Part shown: piece by piece, positions 23,843-32,217 of the stretch | Position numbering within the stretch: the first letter of the stretch is position 1 | Layout of the letters: every line of letters starts with the position of its first letter | Source of the DNA: Bacillus sp. 2B10 | GTDB taxonomy: Bacteria; Pseudomonadota; Alphaproteobacteria; Sphingomonadales; Sphingomonadaceae | Reading direction: 5' to 3' | DNA: 64,000 nucleotides | Assembly (NCBI GenBank): GCA_003946805.1 | Contig: RPSH01000001.1 | Span: forward strand, 186,001-250,000 | Notes under the pieces: generated by a model | Told to the model about the DNA's origin: nothing | The model's input: only the letters and a program-made list of their open reading frames with translations | Database searches by the model: none | Program-made: the position numbers and the translations under genes

Positions 23843-25126
23843 ATGTCCTTCTACACTTCGCTGTCCGGCCTGAAGGCCTCGCAGGTCGACATGGCGTCGA
23901 TCTCGCACAACCTCGCCAACGTCGGCACCACCGGGTTCAAGAAGAGCCGCGCCGAATTCGCCGACGTGATCGCGTCGAACCTCGCCGTCGCGCCGACGCA
24001 GATGGTCGGTTCGGGTACCGTGGTGAAGGGCAACCGCCAGCAGTTCGGCGAAGGCAACCTCGTCCAGTCGTCGTCGTCGCTCGACATCGCGATCGCCGGC
24101 GACGGCTTCCTCGCGCTCAAGCAGGACCCGACCAAGGAAGGCCTGACCTTTACCCGCAACGGTTCGCTGCGCGTCGATGCCAACCAGTTCGTCACCGATG
24201 CACAGGGTGCGCGGTTGCAGGTGTATCCGGTCGACGGATCGGGCAACGTCGTCGCGACGACCCGCGCGTCGCTGAGCGACCTCGTGCTCGCCAGCACCTC
24301 GGGCAAGGCCGCCGGCACCAACAACGTCACGCTGGGCGTGAACCTCAACGCGCGTTCGGTCGTGCCGGACACCACGACGTTCAGCCGGTTCGATTCGTCG
24401 AGCTACAACGAATCGATCGCCACCACCGTCTATGACGGTGCCGGCAACCCGATGACGATGACGACCTATCTGAAGCGGACCACCGCGCCGGTCGTCACCA
24501 CGCCGCCCGCGGCCGAGGATCTGTCGAGCACGTGGGAAGCGTACAGCTTCGTCGGCGATCAGGAGATGAAGGTCGGCGCGACCCAGGCCGTGCCGGTCAC
24601 CTTCGACGCGACCGGCAAGCTGACGACGGCGGTCGCCACGACCTTCGATTCGTTCATGCCGGCCAGCGGCGTGGCGCAGCAGCAGATCACGCTGACCATC
24701 CCGACCACCTCGGCCGCGACGACCAAGCCGTTCAAGGTCGGGACCCAGACGCAGGACGGCATCGCCGTCGGCCGGCTGCAGGGCGTGACGGTCAACGAAA
24801 AGGGCATCGTCACCGCCAGCTATTCGAACGGCGATACCAAGGCGCTGGGCCAGGTTGCGATGGTCACCTTCTCGAACTCGCCCGGCCTGCGCCAGATGGG
24901 CAACAGCAACTGGCAGGCGACCGGCCTGTCGGGCGAACCGACCTTCGCCAGCTCGGGCGAGAACGGCGCCGGCTCGCTGATGTCGGGCATGATCGAGGGG
25001 TCGAACGTCGACATCACCGAGGAACTGGTCGGCCTGATCGCCGCACAGCGCAACTTCCAGGCGAACTCGAAGGCGCTCGACACCTCGAACCAGATCACGC
25101 GGTCGATCCTCGACCTGCGGGCTTAA
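23843..25126 (+). CDS. flgE: Flagellar hook protein FlgE
   Basis: FlgE builds the hook, the universal joint. The 427-residue product has the N-terminal hook/basal-body rod motif (SFYTSLSGLKASQVDMASIS, HNLANVGTTGFKKSRAEFAD) and the C-terminal motif (GSLMSGMIEGSNVDITEELV, GLIAAQRNFQANSKALDTSN). A variable FlgE middle domain lies between them. A good ribosome-binding site (CAGGAG) precedes the ATG. An exact sigma-54 promoter lies just after its stop, so the genes from flgF onward can be expressed separately. Confidence 0.97.
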   Translation: MSFYTSLSGLKASQVDMASISHNLANVGTTGFKKSRAEFADVIASNLAVAPTQMVGSGTVVKGNRQQFGEGNLVQSSSSLDIAIAGDGFLALKQDPTKEGLTFTRNGSLRVDANQFVTDAQGARLQVYPVDGSGNVVATTRASLSDLVLASTSGKAAGTNNVTLGVNLNARSVVPDTTTFSRFDSSSYNESIATTVYDGAGNPMTMTTYLKRTTAPVVTTPPAAEDLSSTWEAYSFVGDQEMKVGATQAVPVTFDATGKLTTAVATTFDSFMPASGVAQQQITLTIPTTSAATTKPFKVGTQTQDGIAVGRLQGVTVNEKGIVTASYSNGDTKALGQVAMVTFSNSPGLRQMGNSNWQATGLSGEPTFASSGENGAGSLMSGMIEGSNVDITEELVGLIAAQRNFQANSKALDTSNQITRSILDLRA

Positions 25127-25136
25127 GCGCTGAAAC

Positions 25137-25152
25137 TGGCATGACCCTTGCT
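25137..25152 (+). promoter_or_regulatory. Sigma-54 promoter for flgF onward
   Basis: TGGCATG-N4-TTGCT in the 57-base flgE-flgF gap fits the RpoN consensus with exact GG-N10-GC spacing. The predicted start near 25163 gives a leader of about 20 bases with a GGGAGG ribosome-binding site before the flgF ATG. Confidence 0.82.
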
Positions 25153-25183
25153 ATGTAGCGAGGGTCATTCTTGGGAGGTTTCG

Positions 25184-25936
25184 ATGGACCGGCTGGTCTA
25201 CACCGCAATGTCGGGGATGCGTGGCCACATGGCCGCGCAGGCGACGATCGCGAACAACATCGCGAACGGCTCGACGATCGGGTTTCGCGCGGACAAGGTG
25301 GATTTCGAGCAGCTGCTGCTGAAGGGCAGGAACGGCGAGCTCGAAACCCGCTCTCCCTCCTCCGAGGAGGTGCGCGACATGGACCGCCGGGCCGGCGCCG
25401 TACTGGCGACCGGCCGTCCGCTCGACATCGCGCTGGAAGGCGACAGCTGGATGGCGGTGCAGGGTCCCGACGGCACCGAAGCCTATACCCGCCGCGGCGA
25501 CCTGCAGGTTTCTGCCGCCGGCACGCTGGAAACCGGCGATCGCCTGCCGGTCATGGGCACCGGCGGTCCGATCACCGTGCCGCCGTACCAGGCGATCTCG
25601 GTCACCGCCGACGGCCGGGTGATGATCGTGCCGCAGGGCGCGGCGCCGGGCACGCCCGATCAGGAGGTCGGCCAGATCAAGCTCGCGAGCACCGCGGGCA
25701 GCAATACCGTCAAGGGCATCGACAACCTGCTGCACGTTCGCGGCGGCGGGGTCCTGCCCGGCGACATGACCGCCACGGTGCGCTCGGGCGCGCTGGAACA
25801 GTCGAACGTCAACATGACCCAGGCGCTGGTCGACATGATCGAGAACCAGCGGTCGTACGAAGTACAGGCGGGCATGTTGAAGCAGGCGAAGGAGATGGAT
25901 GAATCCTCCGCCAACCTGATGCGCGTCCAGAGTTAA
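25184..25936 (+). CDS. flgF: Flagellar proximal rod protein FlgF
   Basis: FlgF is a proximal rod protein related to FlgG and FlgE. The 250-residue product starts MDRLVYTAMSGMRGHMAAQA, then TIANNIANGSTIGFRADKVD, and ends with the rod-family C-terminal motif ALEQSNVNMTQALVDMIENQ, RSYEVQAGMLKQAKEMDESS. The ATG at 25184 has an upstream GGGAGG site and matches the family start; a frame 12 codons longer would run into the promoter. flgG follows after 12 bases. Confidence 0.96.
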   Translation: MDRLVYTAMSGMRGHMAAQATIANNIANGSTIGFRADKVDFEQLLLKGRNGELETRSPSSEEVRDMDRRAGAVLATGRPLDIALEGDSWMAVQGPDGTEAYTRRGDLQVSAAGTLETGDRLPVMGTGGPITVPPYQAISVTADGRVMIVPQGAAPGTPDQEVGQIKLASTAGSNTVKGIDNLLHVRGGGVLPGDMTATVRSGALEQSNVNMTQALVDMIENQRSYEVQAGMLKQAKEMDESSANLMRVQS

Positions 25937-25948
25937 GGGAAACAGGAC

Positions 25949-26737
25949 ATGGCCAACGCCGCACTGCACATCGCCCGCACCGGGCTGGACGCCCAGGACA
26001 CGCGGATGCGCGTCATCTCGAACAACCTGGCGAACGTCAACACGACCGGGTTCAAGCGCGACCGCGCCTCGTTCGAGACGCTCAGCTACCAGATCGTCAC
26101 CGCACAGGGTGCCGCCTCGACCCAGGAATCGCGCTACGCCACCGGGCTGAACCTCGGCACCGGCGTGAAGGTGCAGGGCACCGCCAGCATCCAGACGCAG
26201 GGATCGCTCGCCTCGACCGGCAACACGCTCGACGTGGCACTGGAAGGCGACGGCTATTTCCAGGTGCAGCTGCCCGGCGGGCAGCTCGGCTATACCCGCG
26301 CCGGCAACTTCACCCGCTCGCCGGAGGGGATGCTGGTCACGACCGAGGGCTATCAGGTGATGCCCGGCATCACCCTGCCCGAAGGCGCGACCTCGATCAC
26401 CATCGGCGGCGACGGCACGGTCAGCGCGACCATTCCCAACCAGACCGAAGCGACCCCGATCGGCCAGATCCAGGTCACGACCTTCGCCAATTCGGCCGGG
26501 TTGCAGCCGGTCGGCGACAACTTCCTGGTCGAGACCGGCGCATCGGGTGCGGCGCAGACCGGCGTCGCCGGTCTGGATGGCCGCGCCCGCATCCGGCAGG
26601 GCATGTTGGAAGGGTCGAACGTCAACGTCGTCGAGGAACTCGTCGACATGATCGAAACGCAGCGCGCCTACGAGGTCAATTCCAAGATGATCTCGGCCAC
26701 CGACGAGATGCTGAAATATGTCAACCAGAACATCTGA
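25949..26737 (+). CDS. flgG: Flagellar distal rod protein FlgG
   Basis: FlgG forms the distal rod that passes through the L and P rings. The 262-residue product is highly conserved: ALHIARTGLDAQDTRMRVIS, NNLANVNTTGFKRDRASFET, then LDVALEGDGYFQVQLPGGQL, and the C-terminal GMLEGSNVNVVEELVDMIET, QRAYEVNSKMISATDEML. Length and motifs are standard. The last 20 bases overlap flgH. Confidence 0.97.
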   Translation: MANAALHIARTGLDAQDTRMRVISNNLANVNTTGFKRDRASFETLSYQIVTAQGAASTQESRYATGLNLGTGVKVQGTASIQTQGSLASTGNTLDVALEGDGYFQVQLPGGQLGYTRAGNFTRSPEGMLVTTEGYQVMPGITLPEGATSITIGGDGTVSATIPNQTEATPIGQIQVTTFANSAGLQPVGDNFLVETGASGAAQTGVAGLDGRARIRQGMLEGSNVNVVEELVDMIETQRAYEVNSKMISATDEMLKYVNQNI

Positions 26738-27434
26738 CCCCGCGCCCGCCCGCGCGCTCGCAGCCACCGCGCGCGCCATCGCGCTCGCCGCGGTCGTGCT
26801 GGCGGCAATGCCGGCAACCGCCCGCCCCCTGTTCGGCAGGAAATTGCCGCCCGAGGATTATACCGCGTCGCGGCCGGCGCACCCGGTGGTCGCGGTCGCC
26901 GCGACCGGCGCGATCTTTCAGGCGGATCAGGGCTATGCCGCGCTGTACGAAGGCTGGCGTGCCAAGAAGGTCGGCGACCCGCTGACCATCGTGCTGGTCG
27001 AACGCACCAGCGCGTCGAAGTCGGCAGGATCCAAGCTCGACAGCACCGGCGGGTTCTCGATCACGCCGCCATCGGTCGGGCCGCTGTCGTTCGATCCGAA
27101 CATCGCCAAGGCATCGGGCGGCCGCAACTTCAACGGTGGCGGATCGGCCGACCAGACCAACGCGCTGTCGGGCGAACTGTCGGTGACCGTCGCCGAAGTC
27201 TATCCCAACGGCACCATGCTGGTGCAGGGGCAGAAGCGGGTGACGCTGAACCGCGGCGACGAATTCGTCGCGATCAAGGGCGTGGTGCGCTCGGCCGATG
27301 TCGACATCAACAACCGCGTGCCGTCGACCCGCGTCGCCGATGCCCGCATTTCCTACACCGGCAAGGGCGATGTCGCCCGCGCCAGCCGGCAGGGGTGGCT
27401 CAGCCGCTTCTTCCAGGTCGTCAGCCCGTTCTAG
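26718..27434 (+). CDS. flgH: Flagellar L-ring protein FlgH
   Basis: FlgH builds the outer-membrane L-ring. The 238-residue product has the conserved body (GDPLTIVLVERTSASKSAGS, SGELSVTVAEVYPNGTMLVQ, VDINNRVPSTRVADARISYT, GWLSRFFQVVSPF). The N-terminus has a hydrophobic stretch (AIALLA-like, ending PATARPLFG) but no cysteine, so the lipobox seen in most FlgH lipoproteins is missing. It overlaps flgG by 20 bases and is followed by flgI. Identification is certain; how it is anchored is open. Confidence 0.95.
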   Translation: MSTRTSDPAPARALAATARAIALAAVVLAAMPATARPLFGRKLPPEDYTASRPAHPVVAVAATGAIFQADQGYAALYEGWRAKKVGDPLTIVLVERTSASKSAGSKLDSTGGFSITPPSVGPLSFDPNIAKASGGRNFNGGGSADQTNALSGELSVTVAEVYPNGTMLVQGQKRVTLNRGDEFVAIKGVVRSADVDINNRVPSTRVADARISYTGKGDVARASRQGWLSRFFQVVSPF

Positions 27435-27442
27435 GACCGCCC

Positions 27443-28534
27443 ATGCGCTTCCTGCTCGCCATCCTCGCCGCCTTCCTCATGATCCACCCCGCCAGCGCGG
27501 AACGGGTCAAGGACCTCGGTCGCTTCCAGGGCATCCGCTCGAACCAGCTGACCGGCTACGGCATCGTCGTCGGGCTGCCCGGCACGGGCGACGACAATCT
27601 CGAATATACCGTGCAGTCGGTGAAGGCGATCACGTCGCGCATGGGGCTGCAACTGCCGCAGGGGATGAACCCGGGGCTCAAGAACGCGGCGGTCGTCATG
27701 ATCACCGCCGAACTGCCCGCCTTCGCCAAGCCCGGCCAGCGCATCGACGTGACCGTGGCGTCGATGGGCAAGGCCAAGTCGTTGCGCGGCGGTGCGCTGG
27801 TCATGACCCCGCTGATGGGTGCCGATGGCCAGATCTATGCGATGGCGCAGGGCAACCTCGCGGTCGGTGGCCTGGGTGCCGAGGGTGCCGACGGGTCGAA
27901 GATCGTCGTCAACATCCCCTCGGCCGGGCGCATTCCCGACGGGGCGACCGTCGAACGGACCGTCGACACCGGCTTCGCCACCGCGCCGACGCTGACCTTC
28001 AACCTGGCGCAGGCCGACTTCACCACCGCGCAGAATGTCGCGGGCGCGATCAACCGCCGCTTCGGCGCGGGCACCGCGACCGCGATCGACGCGGTGTCGG
28101 TGGCGATGCGCGCCGCGCCCGGTGCCGATACCCGGTCGATGCTGATGAGCGAGGTCGAGAACCTGCCCGTCGAGTCGGCGGAAACCGCCGCGCGCGTCAT
28201 CGTCAACGCCCGCACCGGCACGGTCGTCATCAACTCCGCCGTCCGCGTTTCGCCCTCCGCCGTCACCCACGGCAAGCTGACGGTGAAGATCGACGAGGAC
28301 CAGCGCATCAGCCAGCCCGCTCCCTTGAGCCAGGGCCAGACCGCGGTCGAACAGAAGAGCGGCGTGACGATCGAGCAGGAGGTCAAGCCGATGTTCCTGC
28401 TGGCGCCCGGCCCCAAGCTCGCCGACGTCGTGAAGGCGATCAACGCCATCGGCGCCTCGCCCGCCGATCTGGTTGCGATCCTCGAGGCGCTCAAGGAATC
28501 GGGCGCGCTCAAGGCGGAACTGGTGGTCCTGTGA
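27443..28534 (+). CDS. flgI: Flagellar P-ring protein FlgI
   Basis: FlgI forms the periplasmic P-ring around the rod. The 363-residue product has a Sec signal peptide (MRFLLAILAAFLMIHPASA) and the strongly conserved FlgI body: RFQGIRSNQLTGYGIVVGLP, GTGDDNLEYTVQSVKAITSR, FAKPGQRIDVTVASMGKAKS, and the C-terminal VVKAINAIGASPADLVAILE. The ATG at 27443 follows flgH by 8 bases. The stop overlaps the GTG start of the following flgJ-type gene. Confidence 0.97.
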   Translation: MRFLLAILAAFLMIHPASAERVKDLGRFQGIRSNQLTGYGIVVGLPGTGDDNLEYTVQSVKAITSRMGLQLPQGMNPGLKNAAVVMITAELPAFAKPGQRIDVTVASMGKAKSLRGGALVMTPLMGADGQIYAMAQGNLAVGGLGAEGADGSKIVVNIPSAGRIPDGATVERTVDTGFATAPTLTFNLAQADFTTAQNVAGAINRRFGAGTATAIDAVSVAMRAAPGADTRSMLMSEVENLPVESAETAARVIVNARTGTVVINSAVRVSPSAVTHGKLTVKIDEDQRISQPAPLSQGQTAVEQKSGVTIEQEVKPMFLLAPGPKLADVVKAINAIGASPADLVAILEALKESGALKAELVVL

Positions 28535-28890
28535 GCGTGATCGGCGCGACGACCGGCATCGGGGTCGACACCAGCCGCATCGGTTCCGACAGGAACCTGA
28601 AGGCCGCGGGCGAACGCTTCGAATCGGTCTTCACCGGCATGATGCTGAAATCGATGCGCCAGGCGAAGCTCGCCGACGGGTTGTTCGAGAACAAGGCATC
28701 GGGCCAGTTCCGCGACATGTGGGATCAAAAGGTTGCCGAAGGCATGGCAGTCACCACCCCCCTCGGCATCGGCAAGGCGATGACCGAGTTCCTCGCCCGG
28801 TCGCAGACGGTTAACGCGCCGGAAACCGCCAATTCGACGCAAGCTGAGGCGCAGCCTGCCGTTAATCCCTCCGAAGGGAAGAGCGGATGA
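28531..28890 (+). CDS. flgJ: FlgJ-like rod-capping protein (N-terminal domain only)
   Basis: The 119-residue product corresponds to the N-terminal rod-binding domain of FlgJ: AAGERFESVFTGMMLKSMRQ, KASGQFRDMWDQKVAEGMAV. The C-terminal muramidase domain of enteric FlgJ is absent, as in many alphaproteobacteria. The GTG start at 28531 shares four bases with the flgI stop (GTGA); a second GTG six bases on is possible. The end overlaps flgK by 4 bases. A separate transglycosylase at 18.5-19.4 kb probably supplies the wall-cutting activity. Confidence 0.9.
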   Translation: MSVIGATTGIGVDTSRIGSDRNLKAAGERFESVFTGMMLKSMRQAKLADGLFENKASGQFRDMWDQKVAEGMAVTTPLGIGKAMTEFLARSQTVNAPETANSTQAEAQPAVNPSEGKSG

Positions 28891-30215
28891 GCGACCTGCT
28901 GTCGATCGGCGCGAGCGGGGTCAGGGCCTATCAGTCGGCGCTGACCACGACGTCGGATAACATCGCGAACGCCGGGACGACCGGTTACGTCCGTCGCACG
29001 ACCTCGCTGGCCGAGATCGGTGTCGGATCGTCGCGGCAGACCACCGGCAGCGGCGTGATCGTTGCCGGTATCGCGCGTGCGGCCGACATGTTCCGATCGG
29101 CAGAGGTACGGCAATCGTCGTCCGATGTCGCGCGCAGCGACGGCGGCATCGTCTGGCTCGAACGGATCGAGGATGCGCTGAGCAGCCGCGCGCTGACCAC
29201 CCGCATGACCGCGTTCTTCAACACCGCGACGACGCTGTCGGCCGACCCGTCGGCCGATGCCCCGCGTCGCGCGATGCTGGAATCGGCGGAAAGCGTCGCG
29301 CAATCCTATTCGGGTACGGTCGGCGCGCTCGACGCCGCGTCGAACAATCTCGATCTGACGGCGAACAACGCCGTCGCGAAGCTGTCGAACGGTGCTGCGG
29401 TGCTCGCCCGCATCAACGATGGACTGGCCCGCGTTTCTCGCGGGTCGACCGGCGAGGCGCAGCTGCTCGACCAGCGCGACCGCATGCTCGACGAGATGAG
29501 CGAACTGACCGACCTCGACGTCAGGTTCGATACGGTCGGTCGCGTCACGGTGCGCGCCGGCGGCGCCGACGGCCCGCTGATGGTGCACGGGATCGAGGCG
29601 TCGGTCGTGCGCTATGGGCGCGACGATGCCAACATGCCCGTCTTCACGACGATGCGCGGCGGGCTGGAAAGTGTGCTGACCCCCCGCGGTGGCGGGCTGG
29701 CCGGGATGGTCGACGGAGCGCAACGGATCAACGCGATGCGTGGCGAAGTGGTGGCGCTCGCCACCGCCTTCGTCAACGGCGTCAACGGCGCGTTCGAAGC
29801 GGGCGAGGATGCCAATGGCGATCCCGGCACCGCGATGTTCGCGATCGACGCCGATGGTCGCGTCACCCGCGCGATGGACGATCCGAAAAAGATCGCGGCG
29901 GCCGCGCTCGGCAAGGGCGCGCGCGACAGCGGCAACCTGTCGGTGCTCGCCGATGCCCGCCGTGTCGGCGCGTTCGAGGCGAAGGCGGTGGCGCTCCAGT
30001 CGACCAACGGCTCGGCGCTGGCCTCCCGCAAGACGATCGCCGAGGCGCAGGGCGCGATCCGCGATTCGGCGGTCGATGCGCGCGACGCGTCGGCCGGCGT
30101 CAATCTCGATCAGGAAGCGGTCAACCTGATGAAGTTCCAGCAGGCATATCAGGCGTCCAGCCGCGTGATCCAGGTCGCGCGCGAGACGTTCGATGCGCTG
30201 ATGGCGATCCGATAG
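28887..30215 (+). CDS. flgK: Flagellar hook-associated protein FlgK (HAP1)
   Basis: FlgK is the first junction protein between hook and filament. The 442-residue product has the N-terminal motif LLSIGASGVRAYQSALTTTS, DNIANAGTTGYVRRTTSLAE, a helical region (DAASNNLDLTANNAVAKLSN, DQRDRMLDEMSELTDLDVRF) and the C-terminal motif VNLMKFQQAYQASSRVIQVA. It overlaps the FlgJ-like gene by 4 bases and precedes flgL by 5. Confidence 0.96.
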   Translation: MSDLLSIGASGVRAYQSALTTTSDNIANAGTTGYVRRTTSLAEIGVGSSRQTTGSGVIVAGIARAADMFRSAEVRQSSSDVARSDGGIVWLERIEDALSSRALTTRMTAFFNTATTLSADPSADAPRRAMLESAESVAQSYSGTVGALDAASNNLDLTANNAVAKLSNGAAVLARINDGLARVSRGSTGEAQLLDQRDRMLDEMSELTDLDVRFDTVGRVTVRAGGADGPLMVHGIEASVVRYGRDDANMPVFTTMRGGLESVLTPRGGGLAGMVDGAQRINAMRGEVVALATAFVNGVNGAFEAGEDANGDPGTAMFAIDADGRVTRAMDDPKKIAAAALGKGARDSGNLSVLADARRVGAFEAKAVALQSTNGSALASRKTIAEAQGAIRDSAVDARDASAGVNLDQEAVNLMKFQQAYQASSRVIQVARETFDALMAIR

Positions 30216-30220
30216 GACGA

Positions 30221-31219
30221 ATGATGCAGATCTCCACCGCCAGCTTCTACAACCGGTCGGCGTCACAGATGTCGAAGCTGACCAGCGACCTCGACCGGAT
30301 CAACACCGAATTGTCGACCCAGAAGCGGCTGAATGTCGCGTCGAAGGACTCGACCGCGTGGATGATGCTGGGCGGCATCAAGAAGGAGGAAGCGGATTCG
30401 ACCGCGTTCCGCGCCAACATCACCCTGTCGCGCGGGTTGCTGGCGCAGTCCGATACCGCGCTCGACAATGTCGGCGACCGGCTGGTGCGCGTGCGCGAAC
30501 TGGCGACGCGCGCGGGCAGCGAGACGCTGAATTTCAAGGACCGCACCGCGATCGCGACCGAGCTGGGCCAGATTCGCGAAGGGTTGCTCGTGATGGCGAA
30601 TGCGCGCGACGTGCGCGGCCATCCAGTGTTCGGCGGCACCGGCGACAGTGCCTTTACCAAGGACCCGACGACGCAGGCGATCAGCTATACCGGCAATGAA
30701 TCGGTGGCGACGGTGCGTATCGGTGAGGCCAGCGAGATGCAGGTCGGCATCGACGGCCGGCGCGTGTTCGGCGGCGATGCGACGATGACCGGCGTGGTCG
30801 ACGTGTTCAAGCTGATCGACGACCTGACGGCGGCGATGCAAATGCCGCTGACCGCCAACGATCCCCCGGCGCCCGTCGATCCGGCGGTAGATCCGACGAC
30901 GATTCCGCCGTTCGACGAGGCAGCGGCACGGACCAAATATACGAAAAGCATCAGCGACGCGCTGACCCGGCTCGATTCGGCGGAGGGGCAGGTCTCGTCC
31001 GCGCGGGCGGCGAACGGCGCCCGCGCGGCGCGGCTGGAGATCGAATCGACCCAGCTCGACGCCATCGGCCTCGACCGCGAGGAGGCGCGCAGCGCGCTCG
31101 AGGATACCGACTGGCCGACGACGATGGTCGAATTCCAGAAGACGATGACCATCCTGAACGCGACGCAGGCGAGCGTGGCCAAGCTCGCGGGGTTGTCGCT
31201 GTTCAACTATCTGAAGTGA
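30221..31219 (+). CDS. flgL: Flagellar hook-associated protein FlgL (HAP3)
   Basis: FlgL is the second junction protein and belongs to the flagellin family. The 332-residue product has a flagellin-type N-terminus (ISTASFYNRSASQMSKLTSD, LNVASKDSTAWMMLGGI) and C-terminus (DTDWPTTMVEFQKTMTILNA split around TQASVAKLAGLSLFNYLK). Two ATG codons lie side by side; the second at 30224 has better spacing to the upstream AGGA site. The gene ends next to a hairpin before motA. Confidence 0.94.
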   Translation: MMQISTASFYNRSASQMSKLTSDLDRINTELSTQKRLNVASKDSTAWMMLGGIKKEEADSTAFRANITLSRGLLAQSDTALDNVGDRLVRVRELATRAGSETLNFKDRTAIATELGQIREGLLVMANARDVRGHPVFGGTGDSAFTKDPTTQAISYTGNESVATVRIGEASEMQVGIDGRRVFGGDATMTGVVDVFKLIDDLTAAMQMPLTANDPPAPVDPAVDPTTIPPFDEAAARTKYTKSISDALTRLDSAEGQVSSARAANGARAARLEIESTQLDAIGLDREEARSALEDTDWPTTMVEFQKTMTILNATQASVAKLAGLSLFNYLK

Positions 31220-31255
31220 ATGCTGACCGGCCGATTTACCCAAATCGCGGCCGGT
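31212..31255 (+). promoter_or_regulatory. Hairpin and possible sigma-28 promoter before motA
   Basis: ACCGGCCG and ATTT pair with AAAT and CGGCCGGT at 31226-31255 to form a strong hairpin just after the flgL stop, with no T run. Overlapping it, TGAAGTGA at 31212 and GCCGATTT at 31230 resemble a FliA promoter, with spacing one base short. It could separate flgL from motA, or drive motA, or both. Confidence 0.4.
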
Positions 31256-31350
31256 AACGATTTCTCGACCTCTATCGTGGAAAAGGGGGATCGTATGACG
31301 CACCGCAACCGGCGGCGCTTCATCTCGTAATCCCAGGGGGCAAGCGCCAC

Positions 31351-32214
31351 ATGTTTCCGGCCATCGGCTTCGTCGTCCTCATCGCCATGGTTTTCGGCGG
31401 CTTCGCCTTTACCGGTGGTGCGCTGGGTCCCGTCATGCACGCGCTCCCGCACGAAATGCTCATCATCGGCGGTGCCGCGGTCGGCGCGCTCATCATCGGC
31501 AATTCGGGCCGTGAGCTGAAGGCCATGGGCTCGGGCTTCATGAAGGTCATGAAGGGGCCGAAGTACAAGAAGCAGGATTATCTCGACGCGATCTTCCTGG
31601 TGTCGAAGCTGATGAAGATGCTCCGCGCCGAAGGGCCGATCGCGCTGGAACCGCATGTCGAGGACCCGAAATCGTCGTCGGTGTTCGGCGAATATCCGCG
31701 CCTGATGAAGGACCATACGTTGGTCAACCTGATCGCCGACACGCTACGCCTCGTCGTCGTGTCGTCGGGCACGCTCGACGTGCACGCGGTCGAGGAGGTC
31801 ATGGACAACGCCATCAAGACCCACCACCACGAGGAACAGGGCCCGCAGACGACCTTGCAGGGGCTGGCCGACGCCTTGCCCGCGCTCGGCATCGTCGCCG
31901 CCGTGCTGGGGGTGGTGAAGACCATGGGCTCGATCGACAAGCCGCCCTCGATCCTCGGCGGCATGATCGGCTCGGCGCTAGTCGGTACGTTCCTCGGCGT
32001 GTTGCTCGCCTATGGTATCGTCGGCCCGCTCGCGACGCGGTTGCAGCAGGTGATCGACGCCGACGCCGCCATCTATCACGTCGTCAAGCAGATCATCATC
32101 GCCTCGCTCCACGGCCATCCGCAGCCGCTGGTGATCGAGGCGGCGCGCTCGGGCATCGCGCATCACAACCAGCCCGGCTTCGCCGAAGTCTTCGACGGCC
32201 TGCGCGGACGCTGA
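31351..32214 (+). CDS. motA: Flagellar motor stator protein MotA
   Basis: MotA is the membrane stator subunit that drives rotation with MotB. The 287-residue product has four membrane helices, beginning MFPAIGFVVLIAMVFGGFAF. It shows standard MotA motifs: LKAMGSGFMKVMKGPKYKKQ in the loop, then ADALPALGIVAAVLGVVKTM, GSIDKPPSILGGMIGSALVG and TFLGVLLAYGIVGPLATRLQ with the functional prolines. A CAGGGGG site precedes the ATG. It is the full-length stator partner of the downstream motB and is distinct from the small MotA-like gene at 21.5 kb. Confidence 0.97.
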   Translation: MFPAIGFVVLIAMVFGGFAFTGGALGPVMHALPHEMLIIGGAAVGALIIGNSGRELKAMGSGFMKVMKGPKYKKQDYLDAIFLVSKLMKMLRAEGPIALEPHVEDPKSSSVFGEYPRLMKDHTLVNLIADTLRLVVVSSGTLDVHAVEEVMDNAIKTHHHEEQGPQTTLQGLADALPALGIVAAVLGVVKTMGSIDKPPSILGGMIGSALVGTFLGVLLAYGIVGPLATRLQQVIDADAAIYHVVKQIIIASLHGHPQPLVIEAARSGIAHHNQPGFAEVFDGLRGR

Positions 32215-32217
32215 TCC

